A stretch of DNA of 64,000 bases from Brachybacterium subflavum (GCF_009299795.1 NZ_VIGP01000002.1:62001-126000); one strand, 5' to 3'. Counted from the stretch's first letter, positions 21,317 through 31,018 are shown. Notes: generated by a model from the letters alone, not told the origin. Numbers and translations: made by a program.

Positions 21317-23011
21317 ATGACACAGCGTCAGATTCATCCCTCCGGTTCCTCCTCCCCGACCCCCTCGCCCGATCCGCGCCGCTGGAGAGCCCTGGGCGTG
21401 CTGGCGCTCGCACTCGCCCTGATCGTCCTGGACGGGTCGATCGTCACGATCGCCCTGCCCGCGATCATCGGGGACCTGGGACTCGACATCAGCGACGCGC
21501 AGTGGGTGAACTCGCTGTACTCCGTGGTGTTCGCCGCGCTCCTGCTGCCCTCGGGCCGCCTCGGGGACCGGGTCGGCCGGCGCACGATGCTGGTCGTCGG
21601 CGTCGTCGTGTTCGCGCTCGCCTCGACCATCGCCGGGCTGGCCGGCAGCGGCGCCGCCCTGATCGCCGCTCGCTTCGTCCAAGGCATCGGCGGCGCGATG
21701 ATCATGCCCTCGACGCTCTCGACCGTGAACGCGACGTTCCGCGGCAGGGAGCGCGCGGCGGCGTTCGGCGTGTGGGGCGCGGTCATGTCCGGCGCGGCGG
21801 CGCTCGGCCCGCTGCTGGGCGGATGGCTGTCCTCCTCGGCGAGCTGGCGCTGGGTCTTCTTCGTGAACCTCCCGCTGGGCGCCCTCGTGCTGATCGGCGC
21901 CGGCCTGTGGGTCGCGAACACGCGCGCCTCCTCCCCCGTGCCCGCGTCGCCCGCCTCCGCGTCGTCGCCCGCCTCCGCGCCGGCGACCCCGCCCGCGACC
22001 ACCTCCGCCCCGCGCCGCGCGGGCGTGCCCGACCTGTCCGGGGCACTGCTGAGCGGCCTCGCCCTGGGGCTCCTCGTCTTCGGCATCATCGAAGGGCCGG
22101 ACCTCGGCTGGCTGATGCAGGAGAAGCCCCTGATGGTGCTCGGCGCGAGGATCGACGGCCCCGCGGGGCTCTCGGTGGTGGCGCCCGTGCTGCTGGTCGG
22201 CGCCGTGCTTCTCGGCGCCTTCCTGCTGCGCGAGCGCCGCCTGCTGCGCCGGGGACGCGACGTCCTGCTGGACCTCGGTCTGTTCCGCCTCCCCACCTTC
22301 GCCTGGGGGTCGCTCACGGCCGCCGCGGTCGCCGTGGGCGAGTTCGCGCTGCTGTTCACGCTGCCGCTGTACCTCGTGGACGTGCGGGGGCTCGACACGA
22401 TGGGCGCCGGGCTGGTCATGGCGGCGCTCGCCGTCGGCGCCTTCCTCTCGGGGGCCATGGCCCGGCACGTCGCGGCACGGTTCGGGGCGCCCCGCACGGT
22501 GACCATCGGGCTGACGCTCGAGGTGATCGGCGTCCTCGCGCTGGTCCTCCTGCTCACCCCGCAGCTGCCCCTCGCGCTGATGACGGCGATCCTCGTCGTC
22601 TACGGGATCGGCCTCGGGCTCGCCTCCGCGCAGCTCACCAGCACCGTGCTGGCCGACGTCCCCGTCGACGAGTCCGGCCAGGGATCCGCCACCCAGTCCA
22701 CCGTCCGCCAGCTGGGCACCGCGCTCGGGTCCTCGGTCGCCGGCGCCCTGCTCGCCTCGGGTCTCACCCGATCCTCCCAGGACATGACGGGGCCGACGGC
22801 CCGGGCCGCGCAGGCCCTCGCGGAGTCCGCGGGCGGATCGCTGCAGGGGCTGCGGGCGCAGGGCGCGCCCGGCGATCTCATCGCCTCGATGGAGGACCTG
22901 TTCACCGATGGCTCGCGCGGCGCAATGATCGGCGCGGGAGTGTTCCTCGTGCTCGGTCTGCTGGGCGCACTGCAGGTGGCGCGCGCCGCCGGACGCTCCG
23001 GCACGGACTGA
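21317..23011 (+). CDS. MFS drug efflux transporter, DHA2 (EmrB/QacA) family
   Basis: 564 residues with about 14 membrane helices. Diagnostic motifs are the helix-1 LDGSIVTIALPAIIGDLG, motif A GRLGDRVGRRTMLVVG, motif B region ARFVQGIGGAMIMPSTLS and motif C GAAALGPLLGGWL. A central Ser/Pro/Ala-rich loop (about 212-240) interrupts the helices, and a soluble stretch precedes the last helix. The family exports toxic lipophilic compounds by proton antiport. No dedicated regulator lies next to it. ATG 21317 is set by the leaderless promoter. The protein ends AAGRSGTD. Confidence 0.9.
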   Translation: MTQRQIHPSGSSSPTPSPDPRRWRALGVLALALALIVLDGSIVTIALPAIIGDLGLDISDAQWVNSLYSVVFAALLLPSGRLGDRVGRRTMLVVGVVVFALASTIAGLAGSGAALIAARFVQGIGGAMIMPSTLSTVNATFRGRERAAAFGVWGAVMSGAAALGPLLGGWLSSSASWRWVFFVNLPLGALVLIGAGLWVANTRASSPVPASPASASSPASAPATPPATTSAPRRAGVPDLSGALLSGLALGLLVFGIIEGPDLGWLMQEKPLMVLGARIDGPAGLSVVAPVLLVGAVLLGAFLLRERRLLRRGRDVLLDLGLFRLPTFAWGSLTAAAVAVGEFALLFTLPLYLVDVRGLDTMGAGLVMAALAVGAFLSGAMARHVAARFGAPRTVTIGLTLEVIGVLALVLLLTPQLPLALMTAILVVYGIGLGLASAQLTSTVLADVPVDESGQGSATQSTVRQLGTALGSSVAGALLASGLTRSSQDMTGPTARAAQALAESAGGSLQGLRAQGAPGDLIASMEDLFTDGSRGAMIGAGVFLVLGLLGALQVARAAGRSGTD

Positions 23012-23080
23012 CCTGCGGCACCGGCCACCCCGCGTCGCCGGACCGAAGGGCCGACGCCCGCCGCCGAGAGCCGACGACGC

Positions 23081-24421
23081 CTACGCGGCGGGCTCGGAGT
23101 CGGGGATGCGCAGACTCCAGGCCTGCAGCTCCTGGCCGCTGATCCTCAGCTGCTCGCCGTCGGCGAGGTGCACGCGGCGCGTGTGCGGCAGAGTGCGCTC
23201 CCCGATCGCCTCGAGGAGGCTGCCGTCGACGAAGATCCGCAGGGCGCCGTCGAGCGCGGCGATCCCGCGGACGGCGCCGTCCGCCTCGAGGACCTCCACG
23301 CGCGCCCCGTGCGGTGCGCGCACCTCGAGGCGCGGCGGCGCCCCGACCTGGACGGCGTTGCCGATCACGAGCTCCTCGCGGTCTCGCAGCGCGTCGATCT
23401 CCCCCGGGACCCGCGCGAGCAGACGGTCGTTCTCGAGCACGAGCTCGCGGGGGAAGGTGAGGCATCCGGCCCAGCCCTGGGCGTCGACCTGCTCCTGGGT
23501 GCGCCCCTCCCCCTCCCAGGACCAGCCCCACATCAGCACACGATCGTTCTCGCGGTCCTGCACAGCCTGCGGCGCGTAGAGATCGGGACCGGAGTCGATC
23601 GGGCCGCCGGCGCGGGCGGTGAACCGCGGATGGCCCCGCTCGTCCTGCTCGAGGGCGCCGACGAGGTGCACGGTGCGGGGGCTCCGGCCCTCCGCATGGC
23701 CCCGGCGATCCCACAGGGAGAGCAGCAGCACCCAGTCCCCATCCACCTGCACCAGCTGCGGACACTCCCAGATCTCCGCGGGCGCGATCTCGTCGGCGAC
23801 CGGGTCCTCCCCGGTCAGCAGGGTGCCCAGCAGCTCCCAGCTCTCCAGGTCGTCGCAGCCGTACAGCAGCAGCGCGGGCGTCGCGGAGGCGGCGTCGTCG
23901 TCTCCCACCGCGTCGGCGGCGTCGAGGATCCCGGCCCCCTGGATCGCATAGCGATGACCGACGGCCTCGAACACGAAGGGGTCGCGCACGCCCAGCAGGC
24001 GCAGGTCCCCGGGGACGTCCGCGACCACGTGACCCTGCTCGAGGATCTCGGTCATGTCCGCGCTGGTGCGCGCGAGCATCACCCGCGCCCGCTCGTCGTC
24101 GACGCCGTCGACGCCCGAGTAGACGAGGGTGGCCGCACCCTCGCGGGCGGGGTCGAGGAGCGCGACGCCGCTCCAGCAGCCGCCCGCGTCGGCCTCTCCG
24201 GGCCGCGGGACGATGCTGTCGGGCTCGGCGCGCCAGCTCACCAGATCGGAGGAGGACATGTGCCCCCAGCAGATGTCCTCGTGCCGGGGTGCGGCCGGGT
24301 TGTGCTGGAAGTGCACGTGCCAGCGGTCGTCCGTGCGCACGATCCCGTTGGGATCGTTGATCCAGCCGGTCGGGTGCACGCGGTGCAGGGCGGGGAAGGA
24401 GGGGTCAGGGGCGTGGGTCAT
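23081..24421 (-). CDS. Glycoside hydrolase family 32 beta-fructofuranosidase (sucrase/levanase type)
   Basis: 446 residues, no signal peptide, so probably an intracellular invertase. GH32 hallmarks are WINDPNG at 20-26 (Asp23 nucleophile), FQHNP, the RDPFVF motif (transition-state stabiliser) and the EC motif in EIWECPQL (acid/base Glu). A C-terminal beta-sandwich begins near 350. It hydrolyses sucrose or fructans. GAGGTG precedes the ATG at 24421. It lies downstream of the betaine-type ABC operon on the same strand but behind a strong hairpin, so it is likely expressed separately. Confidence 0.92.
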   Translation of the reverse strand: MTHAPDPSFPALHRVHPTGWINDPNGIVRTDDRWHVHFQHNPAAPRHEDICWGHMSSSDLVSWRAEPDSIVPRPGEADAGGCWSGVALLDPAREGAATLVYSGVDGVDDERARVMLARTSADMTEILEQGHVVADVPGDLRLLGVRDPFVFEAVGHRYAIQGAGILDAADAVGDDDAASATPALLLYGCDDLESWELLGTLLTGEDPVADEIAPAEIWECPQLVQVDGDWVLLLSLWDRRGHAEGRSPRTVHLVGALEQDERGHPRFTARAGGPIDSGPDLYAPQAVQDRENDRVLMWGWSWEGEGRTQEQVDAQGWAGCLTFPRELVLENDRLLARVPGEIDALRDREELVIGNAVQVGAPPRLEVRAPHGARVEVLEADGAVRGIAALDGALRIFVDGSLLEAIGERTLPHTRRVHLADGEQLRISGQELQAWSLRIPDSEPAA

Positions 24422-24460
24422 GGGGCACCTCGTGCTCGGTGGTGGGGCGGTTCGGACGGC

Positions 24461-24500
24461 GCAGGGCCCGCCGCCTCTCGCGAGAGGCGGCGGGCCCTGC
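24461..24500 (-). terminator. 40-bp perfect palindrome, terminator of the ABC transporter operon
   Basis: Two 20-bp arms (24461-24480 and 24481-24500) are perfectly complementary with no spacer. The element begins 16 nt after the stop of the binding-protein gene and ends 39 nt before the GH32 start. Confidence 0.85.
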
Positions 24501-24515
24501 GGGGGCACCCTGCGG

Positions 24516-25457
24516 TCAGCCCTTCTTCACCTCGGGCAGGACGTCGGGGTTGTCCTCGAGCCACTTCTTGACGGCGTCGGCCTCCTTGCCCTTGCCGTAC
24601 TCGTTGACCACGAGGTCCTCGAGGCTGTTGTACTGCTCGTCGTCGAGCTTGATGCCGCCGATGAACTCGGCGGCGTCCGCGAAGTCGTCGGCGAAGTCCT
24701 TCTTCCCCAGGAAGTGCAGGCCCTCCTTCTTGCCCATGGCGCCCTCGGGGTCCTTGAGGTCCTTCACGGGGAAGGCGGTGTTGGCCCAGAAGGGGCGCCA
24801 CAGGGTGACGACGATGTCCTTCTCCGCCTCGGTCGCCTTCTTCAGCTCGCTGAGCATGGCGGTCGTCGAGGAGGTGACGAGCTCGTACTCCTTGTCGAGG
24901 CCGTACGTGGGCATCGCATCGTCCTTGACCACGCCGGTGAGGCCGGCGCCGGGCTCGATGCCGATGATCTTCCCGTCGAACATGTCGGCGTTGCCCTTGA
25001 GGTCGGAGATCGACTCGATCTTCGTGTACTTGGGGACGGCGATGGTGAGCACCGCGTTGCCGTAGTACGTGTCGAGGTCGTCGATGTCGTCGCCGTACTT
25101 GTCCATGTACTTCTTGTGGGTGACCTCGGGCCATGCCGACGGGTAGATGTCGATATCGCCCTTGGCGAGTCCCGCGTACAGCGCAGCGGGCTCCTCGATC
25201 TCCTGGTGCTTGACGGAGTAGCCCATCTCGGTAAGGCGGTTGTCCAGGAGGTAGGCGGTGCTCAGGCCGTCGGTCCAGGAGGGGACGTAGCCCATGGTGA
25301 TCTCCTTGCCGCCGCTGTCGCCGGAGCCGCCGCCCGACCCGCCGGTGGTGGCGTTGCCGGAGCAGGCCGCGAGGCCGAGTCCCACGAGGCCCGCGCCGCC
25401 GATCAGGGCGCTGCGGCGGGCGAGGGGGCGGGTGCTGAGGACGTGTCGGTCGTTCAT
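24516..25457 (-). CDS. Glycine betaine/proline-type ABC transporter substrate-binding lipoprotein (OpuAC/ProX-like)
   Basis: 313 residues. The signal sequence has a twin-arginine-like start (LARRSALIGGAG) and the lipobox LGLAAC, followed by a Gly/Ser linker. The OpuAC domain is seen in EITMGYVPSWTDGLSTAYLL, GDIDIYPSAWPEVTHKKYM and VVTLWRPFWANTAFPVK, whose tryptophans and tyrosines would form the aromatic box that holds quaternary ammonium ligands. It binds an osmolyte such as glycine betaine outside the membrane. AAGGAGAG precedes the ATG. Third gene of the operon, 43 bp after the permease. Confidence 0.9.
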   Translation of the reverse strand: MNDRHVLSTRPLARRSALIGGAGLVGLGLAACSGNATTGGSGGGSGDSGGKEITMGYVPSWTDGLSTAYLLDNRLTEMGYSVKHQEIEEPAALYAGLAKGDIDIYPSAWPEVTHKKYMDKYGDDIDDLDTYYGNAVLTIAVPKYTKIESISDLKGNADMFDGKIIGIEPGAGLTGVVKDDAMPTYGLDKEYELVTSSTTAMLSELKKATEAEKDIVVTLWRPFWANTAFPVKDLKDPEGAMGKKEGLHFLGKKDFADDFADAAEFIGGIKLDDEQYNSLEDLVVNEYGKGKEADAVKKWLEDNPDVLPEVKKG

Positions 25458-25500
25458 CTCTGCTTCTCTCCTTCGGTCGGGATGTGGGGTCCGGCGGGGG

Positions 25501-26496
25501 TCAGGCGTTCGAGTCGGCCGATGCGGATGCGACCGCCGACCCGCTCGAGGCGCTCGGGGCGCTGGCCGAGGACGACGCCGCGGCGGCCGACGCGGACTTC
25601 TTCGCGCGGTTGCCGCGCGCCTTGCGCGCGAGCGCGATCAGGGAGCTGCCGTACTGGCTCGGCGTCCCCAGGGCGGCGGTGAGGCGATCGAGGAACACGG
25701 CGAGGAAGACGACGGACAGGCCGGCCTCCACACCGAGGGGAAGGTCGAGGCTCGAGATCGCCTGGACGACCTGCTTGCCGAGCCCGGGAGCGCCGATCAT
25801 GCCGGCGATGACGCCCATCGACAGGGCGAGCATGATGACCTGGTTGACGCCGGCCATGATCGTGGGCACGGCGAGCGGCAGCTGGATGCCGCGGAGGATC
25901 TGCCAGGGGGTCGCGCCGAAGGCCTCGCCGGCCTCCACGGTCTCGCCGTCGACCTGGCGGATGCCGAGCTCGGTCATGCGCACCCCGGGCGGCAGGGCGA
26001 AGATGATCGTCGCGACCATGCCGGGCACCACGCCGATCGAGAACATGGTGACCGCGGGGATCAGGTAGACGAAGGCGGGCATCGTCTGCATGAAGTCCAG
26101 GATCGGTCGGACGATCGCGCTGACCACCCGGTTGCGGGCTGCGAGCACGCCCACCGGGATCGCGATCACCACGGCGATCACGGTCGCCACCAGCACCAGT
26201 GCGGTGGTCTCCATCATGTGCACCCACTGCCCCATGGACAGCACGAGCGCGAACATGACGACGGTTCCGATCGCGAACTTCCAGGAGCGCAGGGCCCATG
26301 CGAGCAGCGCGCAGATGATGATCAGCGCGAGCGGCGCGATCGAGGTGAGGCCGAGGGTGAGGTTCTCGACCAGGAACGTGAAGATCAGCTTGATGGCGTC
26401 GAACAGCCAGCCGACGTTGTCCGTCAGCCATTCGATGGCCGACTCGACCCAGTCGCCGATCGGGATGGCGGGGATGATGCTCTCGTCGGGGTTCAT
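25501..26496 (-). CDS. Glycine betaine/proline-type ABC transporter permease (ProW/OpuAB-like)
   Basis: 331 residues with about seven hydrophobic helices. The binding-protein-dependent permease signature EAGEAFGATPWQILRGIQLP (EAA loop) contacts the ATPase. MQTMPAFVYLIPAVTMF and MLALSMGVIAGMIGAPGLG are typical ProW/OpuAB segments. The C-terminal 40 residues are an Ala/Ser/Asp low-complexity tail. The start overlaps the end of the ATPase gene by 4 bp (26493-26496), so the pair is translationally coupled. Confidence 0.92.
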   Translation of the reverse strand: MNPDESIIPAIPIGDWVESAIEWLTDNVGWLFDAIKLIFTFLVENLTLGLTSIAPLALIIICALLAWALRSWKFAIGTVVMFALVLSMGQWVHMMETTALVLVATVIAVVIAIPVGVLAARNRVVSAIVRPILDFMQTMPAFVYLIPAVTMFSIGVVPGMVATIIFALPPGVRMTELGIRQVDGETVEAGEAFGATPWQILRGIQLPLAVPTIMAGVNQVIMLALSMGVIAGMIGAPGLGKQVVQAISSLDLPLGVEAGLSVVFLAVFLDRLTAALGTPSQYGSSLIALARKARGNRAKKSASAAAASSSASAPSASSGSAVASASADSNA

Positions 26497-27767
26497 CGGG
26501 CCTCCCCTCCCTGCTGCTCGGAGCTCGTCGCGGTCGTCGGTTCCTCATCCGGCGGTGACGGGGGCTCCGAGGGCGATCCGCGGTGCTCGTCGTTCGCGAC
26601 GCCCGCGGCGGTCAGCAGGGTGACGCGCGGGACGACTCCCGTGAACCTCCCTGCCTCATCGACCACCACGAGGGGGCTGAGGTGCTGGGCCGACGGCGCG
26701 AAGAGCTCGGCGATCGGGGTGTCCTCGCGGACGACGGGCATCTCGTGGAGGGCGGACCAGGGCAGGTCCTCGCGTCCGTCGCCCACGGCGTCGGCGACGT
26801 CGTCCTCCCAGAGCACGCCGGCCGGCGTGTGGTCGCGGTTGAGCACCACGAGCCACGGGTTCTGGGTCTCTCGCATGAGCTTGTGGGCGGTGCGCGGGCC
26901 CTGGGCGGCGCCGAGCACCTCCGCGGGCTTCTCGAGGATCGCGCCGGCGGTCAGCACGCGGCTGCGGTCGACGTCCTGGATGAACTTCGCGACGTAGTCG
27001 TTCGCGGGCTCGTTGAGGATCTCCTCGCTCGTGCCCACCTGGACGATGCGGCCGTCGCGCATCATCGCGATCCGGTCGCCGATGCGCATGGCCTCGTTGA
27101 GATCGTGGGTGATGAACAGGATCGTCTTCTCGAGGCGCTGCTGGAGGTCGACGAGCTGGTCCTGCATGTCGCGACGGATCAGCGGGTCGAGAGCGCTGAA
27201 GGCCTCGTCCATGAGCAGGATGTCGGTGCCTGCGGCGAGGGCGCGGGCGAGGCCCACGCGCTGCTGCATGCCGCCGGAGAGCGCGGAGGGGCTGTAACCG
27301 CCCCAGCCCTCGAGGCCCACCATCTCCAGCGCTCGCGCCGCCTTGCTCTCCCGCTCGGCACGGTTCACGCCGCTCACCTCGAGCCCGTACGCGGCGTTCT
27401 CGCCGACGGTCCGGTGGGGCAGCAGCGCGAAGTGCTGGAAGACCATGGAGATCCGCCGGCGCCGCACCTCGCGCTCCTGCTTCGCGGACATCGTGAACAG
27501 GTTCTCGCCGCCGATCTCGAGACTTCCGGCGGTCGCGGGCAGGAGCCCGTTGACCATGCGGATGAGCGTCGACTTGCCCGAGCCGGACAGGCCCATGACC
27601 ACGAAGATCTCACCGGGCTCGACCTCGAAGGAGGCGTCGATGACGGCGGCCGTGAGGCCGTCCTCGCGCAGCTCGTCGCGGGTGCTCCCGCGGCGCAGCG
27701 CGTCGACGCCCCGCTGCGGGCGGCGCCCGAAGACTTTGAAGAGGCCGTCGGCTGAGATGACGGGCAC
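26493..27767 (-). CDS. Glycine betaine/proline-type ABC transporter ATP-binding protein with CBS domains (ProV/OpuAA-like)
   Basis: 424 residues. Walker A GLSGSGKST, Q-loop VFQHFALLPHRTV, signature LSGGMQQRVGLARAL, Walker B ILLMDEAFSALDP and H-loop ITHDLNEA are all present. From about residue 285 on there are two CBS motifs; in OpuA these sense ionic strength. The tail is Pro/Glu/Ser-rich. It starts with GTG at 27767 behind GAGGGAG. First gene of a three-gene osmolyte uptake operon (ATPase, permease, binding protein). Confidence 0.93.
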   Translation of the reverse strand: MPVISADGLFKVFGRRPQRGVDALRRGSTRDELREDGLTAAVIDASFEVEPGEIFVVMGLSGSGKSTLIRMVNGLLPATAGSLEIGGENLFTMSAKQEREVRRRRISMVFQHFALLPHRTVGENAAYGLEVSGVNRAERESKAARALEMVGLEGWGGYSPSALSGGMQQRVGLARALAAGTDILLMDEAFSALDPLIRRDMQDQLVDLQQRLEKTILFITHDLNEAMRIGDRIAMMRDGRIVQVGTSEEILNEPANDYVAKFIQDVDRSRVLTAGAILEKPAEVLGAAQGPRTAHKLMRETQNPWLVVLNRDHTPAGVLWEDDVADAVGDGREDLPWSALHEMPVVREDTPIAELFAPSAQHLSPLVVVDEAGRFTGVVPRVTLLTAAGVANDEHRGSPSEPPSPPDEEPTTATSSEQQGGEAR

Positions 27768-28236
27768 TATCGACTCCCTCGTGTAGACGTCCAGCTGGCG
27801 GTCACGGGTCGGCAGAGCACTCCGGAACCGCAGTTCTGCGAGCGCCCGGGGCGGAACTCCCGCCTGCTCGAGCGCGCGAACGACGATTCTTCGACGCCTC
27901 AGCCGACTCTGACCCGACGTCCCATACTGGTCGCCTGACCTGGGGTTCTCAACCTCGCTCTACCCAGGAACGCACGTCGCGCCCGTTTTCCGGCGGATCC
28001 GGGTGCTGTGTCCGCAGATTTCGGACCGTGAATCCGACCCCCTCCCGGAATGCGTCCTGACCAGCACCGGCGCTGCTTCTCCGCACATTCTGGGAGGGCG
28101 CTCTGCGAGGCCACTCATCACATTTGTGTCACGATCTCCATCCCGCCCCTGCGGTTGCGCCCCGCGCGAGAGTCCCGGACGCTGGAGACCGGGATCCCGA
28201 CCCGTCGGATCCCCTCATGTCGGGAGGCATCGCAGC
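27768..28236. other. 469-bp intergenic region between the ABC operon and the VOC gene
   Basis: This divergent gap should hold the promoters of both units. The only structures I can point to are an interrupted inverted repeat CCTGGG ... CCCAGG (27939-27968) and a small hairpin GTCCG-N7-CGGAC (28008-28024). No gene, RNA or clear -35/-10 pair is recognised. Confidence 0.4.
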
Positions 28237-28635
28237 ATGCGCATCACGAAGAGCTTCATGGTCCTGGACGCCGCGGACACCGAGGTCGAGGCCGCCTTCT
28301 GGGCGGCGGTCCTGGGCGGGGAGGTCGAGGCCGGTCCCGACGAGGGCCCGTTCGCGCACTGGCGGGACGTCGTCGTCGACGGCCGCACCGCGCTCGCGGT
28401 GCAGCACGCCCCCGACCACGTGGCGCCCCAGTGGCCGGGCCGGAGCCCCGAGCGCCGGCGGATCCAGATCCATCCGGACCTCTACGTCGCCCACGAGGAC
28501 GCCCCGGCCGCACTGCAGGAGGTCCTGGACCTCGGCGCCCGGATGCTCCAGCCGGCGGCGACGCCGCAGCAGGCGGGGGGCTTCCACGTCCTGGCCGACC
28601 CTGCGGGGCACCCGTTCTGCATCTGCTGGGAGTGA
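28237..28635 (+). CDS. VOC/glyoxalase-like domain protein
   Basis: 132 residues, a single VOC (vicinal oxygen chelate) module: MRITKSFMVLDAADTEVEAAFWAAVLGG at the N-terminus, IQIHPDLYVA in the middle and the closing strand GHPFCICW. Such proteins are often annotated as glyoxalase-superfamily and include enzymes and drug-binding resistance proteins; no substrate can be named. CGGGAGG lies 9 nt before the ATG. It stands alone, convergent with the phosphosulfolactate-synthase-like gene. Confidence 0.82.
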   Translation: MRITKSFMVLDAADTEVEAAFWAAVLGGEVEAGPDEGPFAHWRDVVVDGRTALAVQHAPDHVAPQWPGRSPERRRIQIHPDLYVAHEDAPAALQEVLDLGARMLQPAATPQQAGGFHVLADPAGHPFCICWE

Positions 28636-28698
28636 GCCCCGCACCGGGCGGTCGTATCCGTCCTCGCCCTCACGCGCGTCCCGGGGGCCTGCTCCGTC

Positions 28699-29532
28699 TC
28701 AGGCGGGATTGATGACCCGCCCCCACGTGGACTTGTTGCCCCAGATGTTCTGGCGCAGACCCTCGAGCTGCAGGATCTGGGAGTGGTCGACGAAGAGGTT
28801 GACCTCGTTGCCGTAGTTCTTGACGTACCACTCGAAGACGGGCCCGTCGGCCGCCTCGAACATGACGTTCTCCATGCCCAGCCCGTTCATGATCGACGCG
28901 GCGGCCCCGGTGTTCCACTCGCGGACGTTCTCGGTGATGCCCTCGGACTCGATCATGATGATCTCGGCGCCGGCGTCGAGGGCCCGCGTGCCGCGGTCCA
29001 CGAGGTCGCCGATGTCCTTGGCGCCCTCGGCGGCCAGCTCGGCCTCGCCGGAGTCGCCTCCCGATCCGATCTGGATGCCGAGCTCGGGCTTGGCCTTCAG
29101 CCCCGCCTTCACGACCTTCTCGACCAGGCGCTCGAGCCCCGAGGTGGGCAGCATGATGAAGCCCGTCGAGATCTCGATGACGTCGAAGCCGACCTCCTTG
29201 GCCTCCTCGAGGTAGCGGTCGACCGCGTCGTCGCCGTAGCGCAGCACGGTCTCGAGCCAGCCGCCCGAGGAGACGTAGGCGTCGTTCTCGTGGGCGATGT
29301 CGGAGAAGGCGCGCACCTGCTCCGGCGGGACCAGGGCGAAGGATCCGCCGGCCCACTTGATGCCGTCGACCCACTGCCCGGCCACGTCGAAGACGTCGCG
29401 CAGATGGCGGGTGCCGAAGGTCGAGTAGTAGGGGGCGCGGATCTCGGTGAGGCCGACGGAGCGCGGCTTCTCGGGGCGCTTCGCGCGGGGCACGACGTTG
29501 AACGAGACGTCGAAGGGGATCTGGTGGCTCAT
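28699..29532 (-). CDS. Phosphosulfolactate synthase (ComA)-family protein
   Basis: 277 residues. The barrel segments KPRSVGLTEIRAPYYSTFGTRHLRD, IKWAGGSFALV, AYVSSGGWLETVLRYGDDAVDRYLEE, FDVIEISTGFI and the glycine loop IQIGSGGDSG resemble the ComA family, which adds sulfite to phosphoenolpyruvate to give phosphosulfolactate. Its true role in actinobacteria is not established; coenzyme M synthesis is not expected. The gene lies 94 bp downstream of a MmgE/PrpD gene on the same strand and probably shares its promoter. GGAGGAAC-type spacing before the ATG is good. Confidence 0.78.
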   Translation of the reverse strand: MSHQIPFDVSFNVVPRAKRPEKPRSVGLTEIRAPYYSTFGTRHLRDVFDVAGQWVDGIKWAGGSFALVPPEQVRAFSDIAHENDAYVSSGGWLETVLRYGDDAVDRYLEEAKEVGFDVIEISTGFIMLPTSGLERLVEKVVKAGLKAKPELGIQIGSGGDSGEAELAAEGAKDIGDLVDRGTRALDAGAEIIMIESEGITENVREWNTGAAASIMNGLGMENVMFEAADGPVFEWYVKNYGNEVNLFVDHSQILQLEGLRQNIWGNKSTWGRVINPA

Positions 29533-29626
29533 GGTTCCTCCTGGAGGACGAGCGGGTGCGGGTGTCTTCGTGGTGCGGTCGCGACGCGGGCCCGACGGGT
29601 CGGACCCCGGGGCGCGGCCGACGGGG

Positions 29627-31018
29627 TCAGGCGCGCGGGCTGCGCACCTGCGCGAGCGCGTCCATGAGGTCGGCGACCTCGTGGTGCTCGAGGTCCTCGA
29701 CGATGCCGGCGATGCGATCGCGCAGCTCGGCCGAGGCGAAGGGGGCGGCGAGCGCGTCGAACTTCTCGCGTGCTCCGCCCCAGCTCAGGGGGTCGGTGTG
29801 GAAACCCTCGTAGGAGTCCGCTGCGGAGCGGAAGACGGTGCCGTCGGCCAGCGTCACCTCGAGATCCGCGGGCATCGCCTGCGGGAAGCGGGCCGAGAGC
29901 TCGTCGTCCGGGACGATCTCGACGAGCCGCATGAGGTCCTGCACGTCGTCGGCGAGGACCCGCTCGTGGTGGTACTGCGCGGGCGTGAGCTCCCCGTCCA
30001 GGAGCACCGCGGCGAGCATCCACGGCAGGGAGTGGTCGGCCTCCTCCTTGGTGCGCACGGTGCGCTTGTCGCCCTCCTCCCCGCCGCCGATGATCGAATG
30101 GGCGACGTCGAAGGTGCGCAGGCGCACGCTCGTGATCGCGGCGGCGGAGAACCCGTCCTGGGCGCGCACGTCCTGGGCCGCGTCGAGCGCGGACTGCGAG
30201 TGGATCTCCGCGTTGTGCTTCTTGGTGATCGTGCGCAGCACGGACTCGAGGTCCTCGGCCTCCCAGTCGATGGAGAAGGGCCCGGCGATCGAGTCCTCGA
30301 AGCCCTTGTTGCCCTCGAAGACCTCCTCGGGGCCGGTGATCCCGCGCGAGGCGAGCAGGGCGGCGAAGGCCCCCTCCTTGGCGACCTGCGGGTAGGCGAG
30401 GCCCTTCCAGTGGCTGAGGTTCCCGGTGCGGGTGACGCGCAGGGCGTTGTTCGCGGTGCCGGAGATCGCGATCGCGTGGGCGATCTGCGCGGCGGGCAGG
30501 CGCAGGGCCTTGGCGGCGCCCGCGGCCGCCGCATAGGCGCCCTGGACGGTGTGGTCGAAGCCCTGGGCGCGCACGGGCGCCTCGTCGGAGAGCCGGGTGT
30601 GGACCTGGTAGGCGACGGCGAGCGCGGCGAGCAGCTCCTTCCCGCTCGCGCCGACGGAGTCGGCGCAGGCCAGGACGGCGCCGAGGTTGTCGCTGGGATG
30701 GCAGGTCTCCCCCGGTGCGAGGTAGGAGTCCATGAAGTCGATGTAACGGGAGAGCCCGCTGGTGACGAAGGCGGCGCGATCGGGTGCGGTGCGTCCGCCG
30801 CCGATGAGGCCGGCGTGCGGCGCGCCGCCGAGGTCGTCGACGAGCTCACGGATCGCGATCATCGGCTCGGCGTCGAGGGCACCGATGGCGACGCCGAGGG
30901 TGTCGAGGACGCGGATGCGCAGCTGCTCCGCGGCGGCGGCGCCGAGGTCCTCGTAGTGGGCGCGATCGACGAAGGCGGCGAGCTCCTGGACACGGGTGGA
31001 TGCGGCGTCGGCGGTCAT
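29627..31018 (-). CDS. MmgE/PrpD family dehydratase
   Basis: 463 residues, the usual family length. MmgE/PrpD enzymes are metal-free, Fe-S-free dehydratases/isomerases acting on citrate-like acids (2-methylcitrate dehydratase, cis-aconitate decarboxylase). Recognisable text includes RVLDTLGVAIGAL, ETCHPSDNLGAVLACAD, FDHTVQGAYAAAAGAAKAL, AIAISGTANNALRV, HWKGLAYPQVAKEGAFAALLA and KKHNAEIHSQSALDAA. The ATG at 31018 follows AAGGAGG by 7 nt. Methylcitrate synthase and lyase genes are absent nearby, so a propionate role is doubtful. The promoter region has a DtxR-like box and a separate palindrome. Confidence 0.85.
   Translation of the reverse strand: MTADAASTRVQELAAFVDRAHYEDLGAAAAEQLRIRVLDTLGVAIGALDAEPMIAIRELVDDLGGAPHAGLIGGGRTAPDRAAFVTSGLSRYIDFMDSYLAPGETCHPSDNLGAVLACADSVGASGKELLAALAVAYQVHTRLSDEAPVRAQGFDHTVQGAYAAAAGAAKALRLPAAQIAHAIAISGTANNALRVTRTGNLSHWKGLAYPQVAKEGAFAALLASRGITGPEEVFEGNKGFEDSIAGPFSIDWEAEDLESVLRTITKKHNAEIHSQSALDAAQDVRAQDGFSAAAITSVRLRTFDVAHSIIGGGEEGDKRTVRTKEEADHSLPWMLAAVLLDGELTPAQYHHERVLADDVQDLMRLVEIVPDDELSARFPQAMPADLEVTLADGTVFRSAADSYEGFHTDPLSWGGAREKFDALAAPFASAELRDRIAGIVEDLEHHEVADLMDALAQVRSPRA

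Noticed and set aside
24461..24500. Insertion-sequence end or dyad replication element
   Set aside because: The palindrome lies exactly between a stop codon and the next gene, has no direct repeats or transposase, and fits a terminator.
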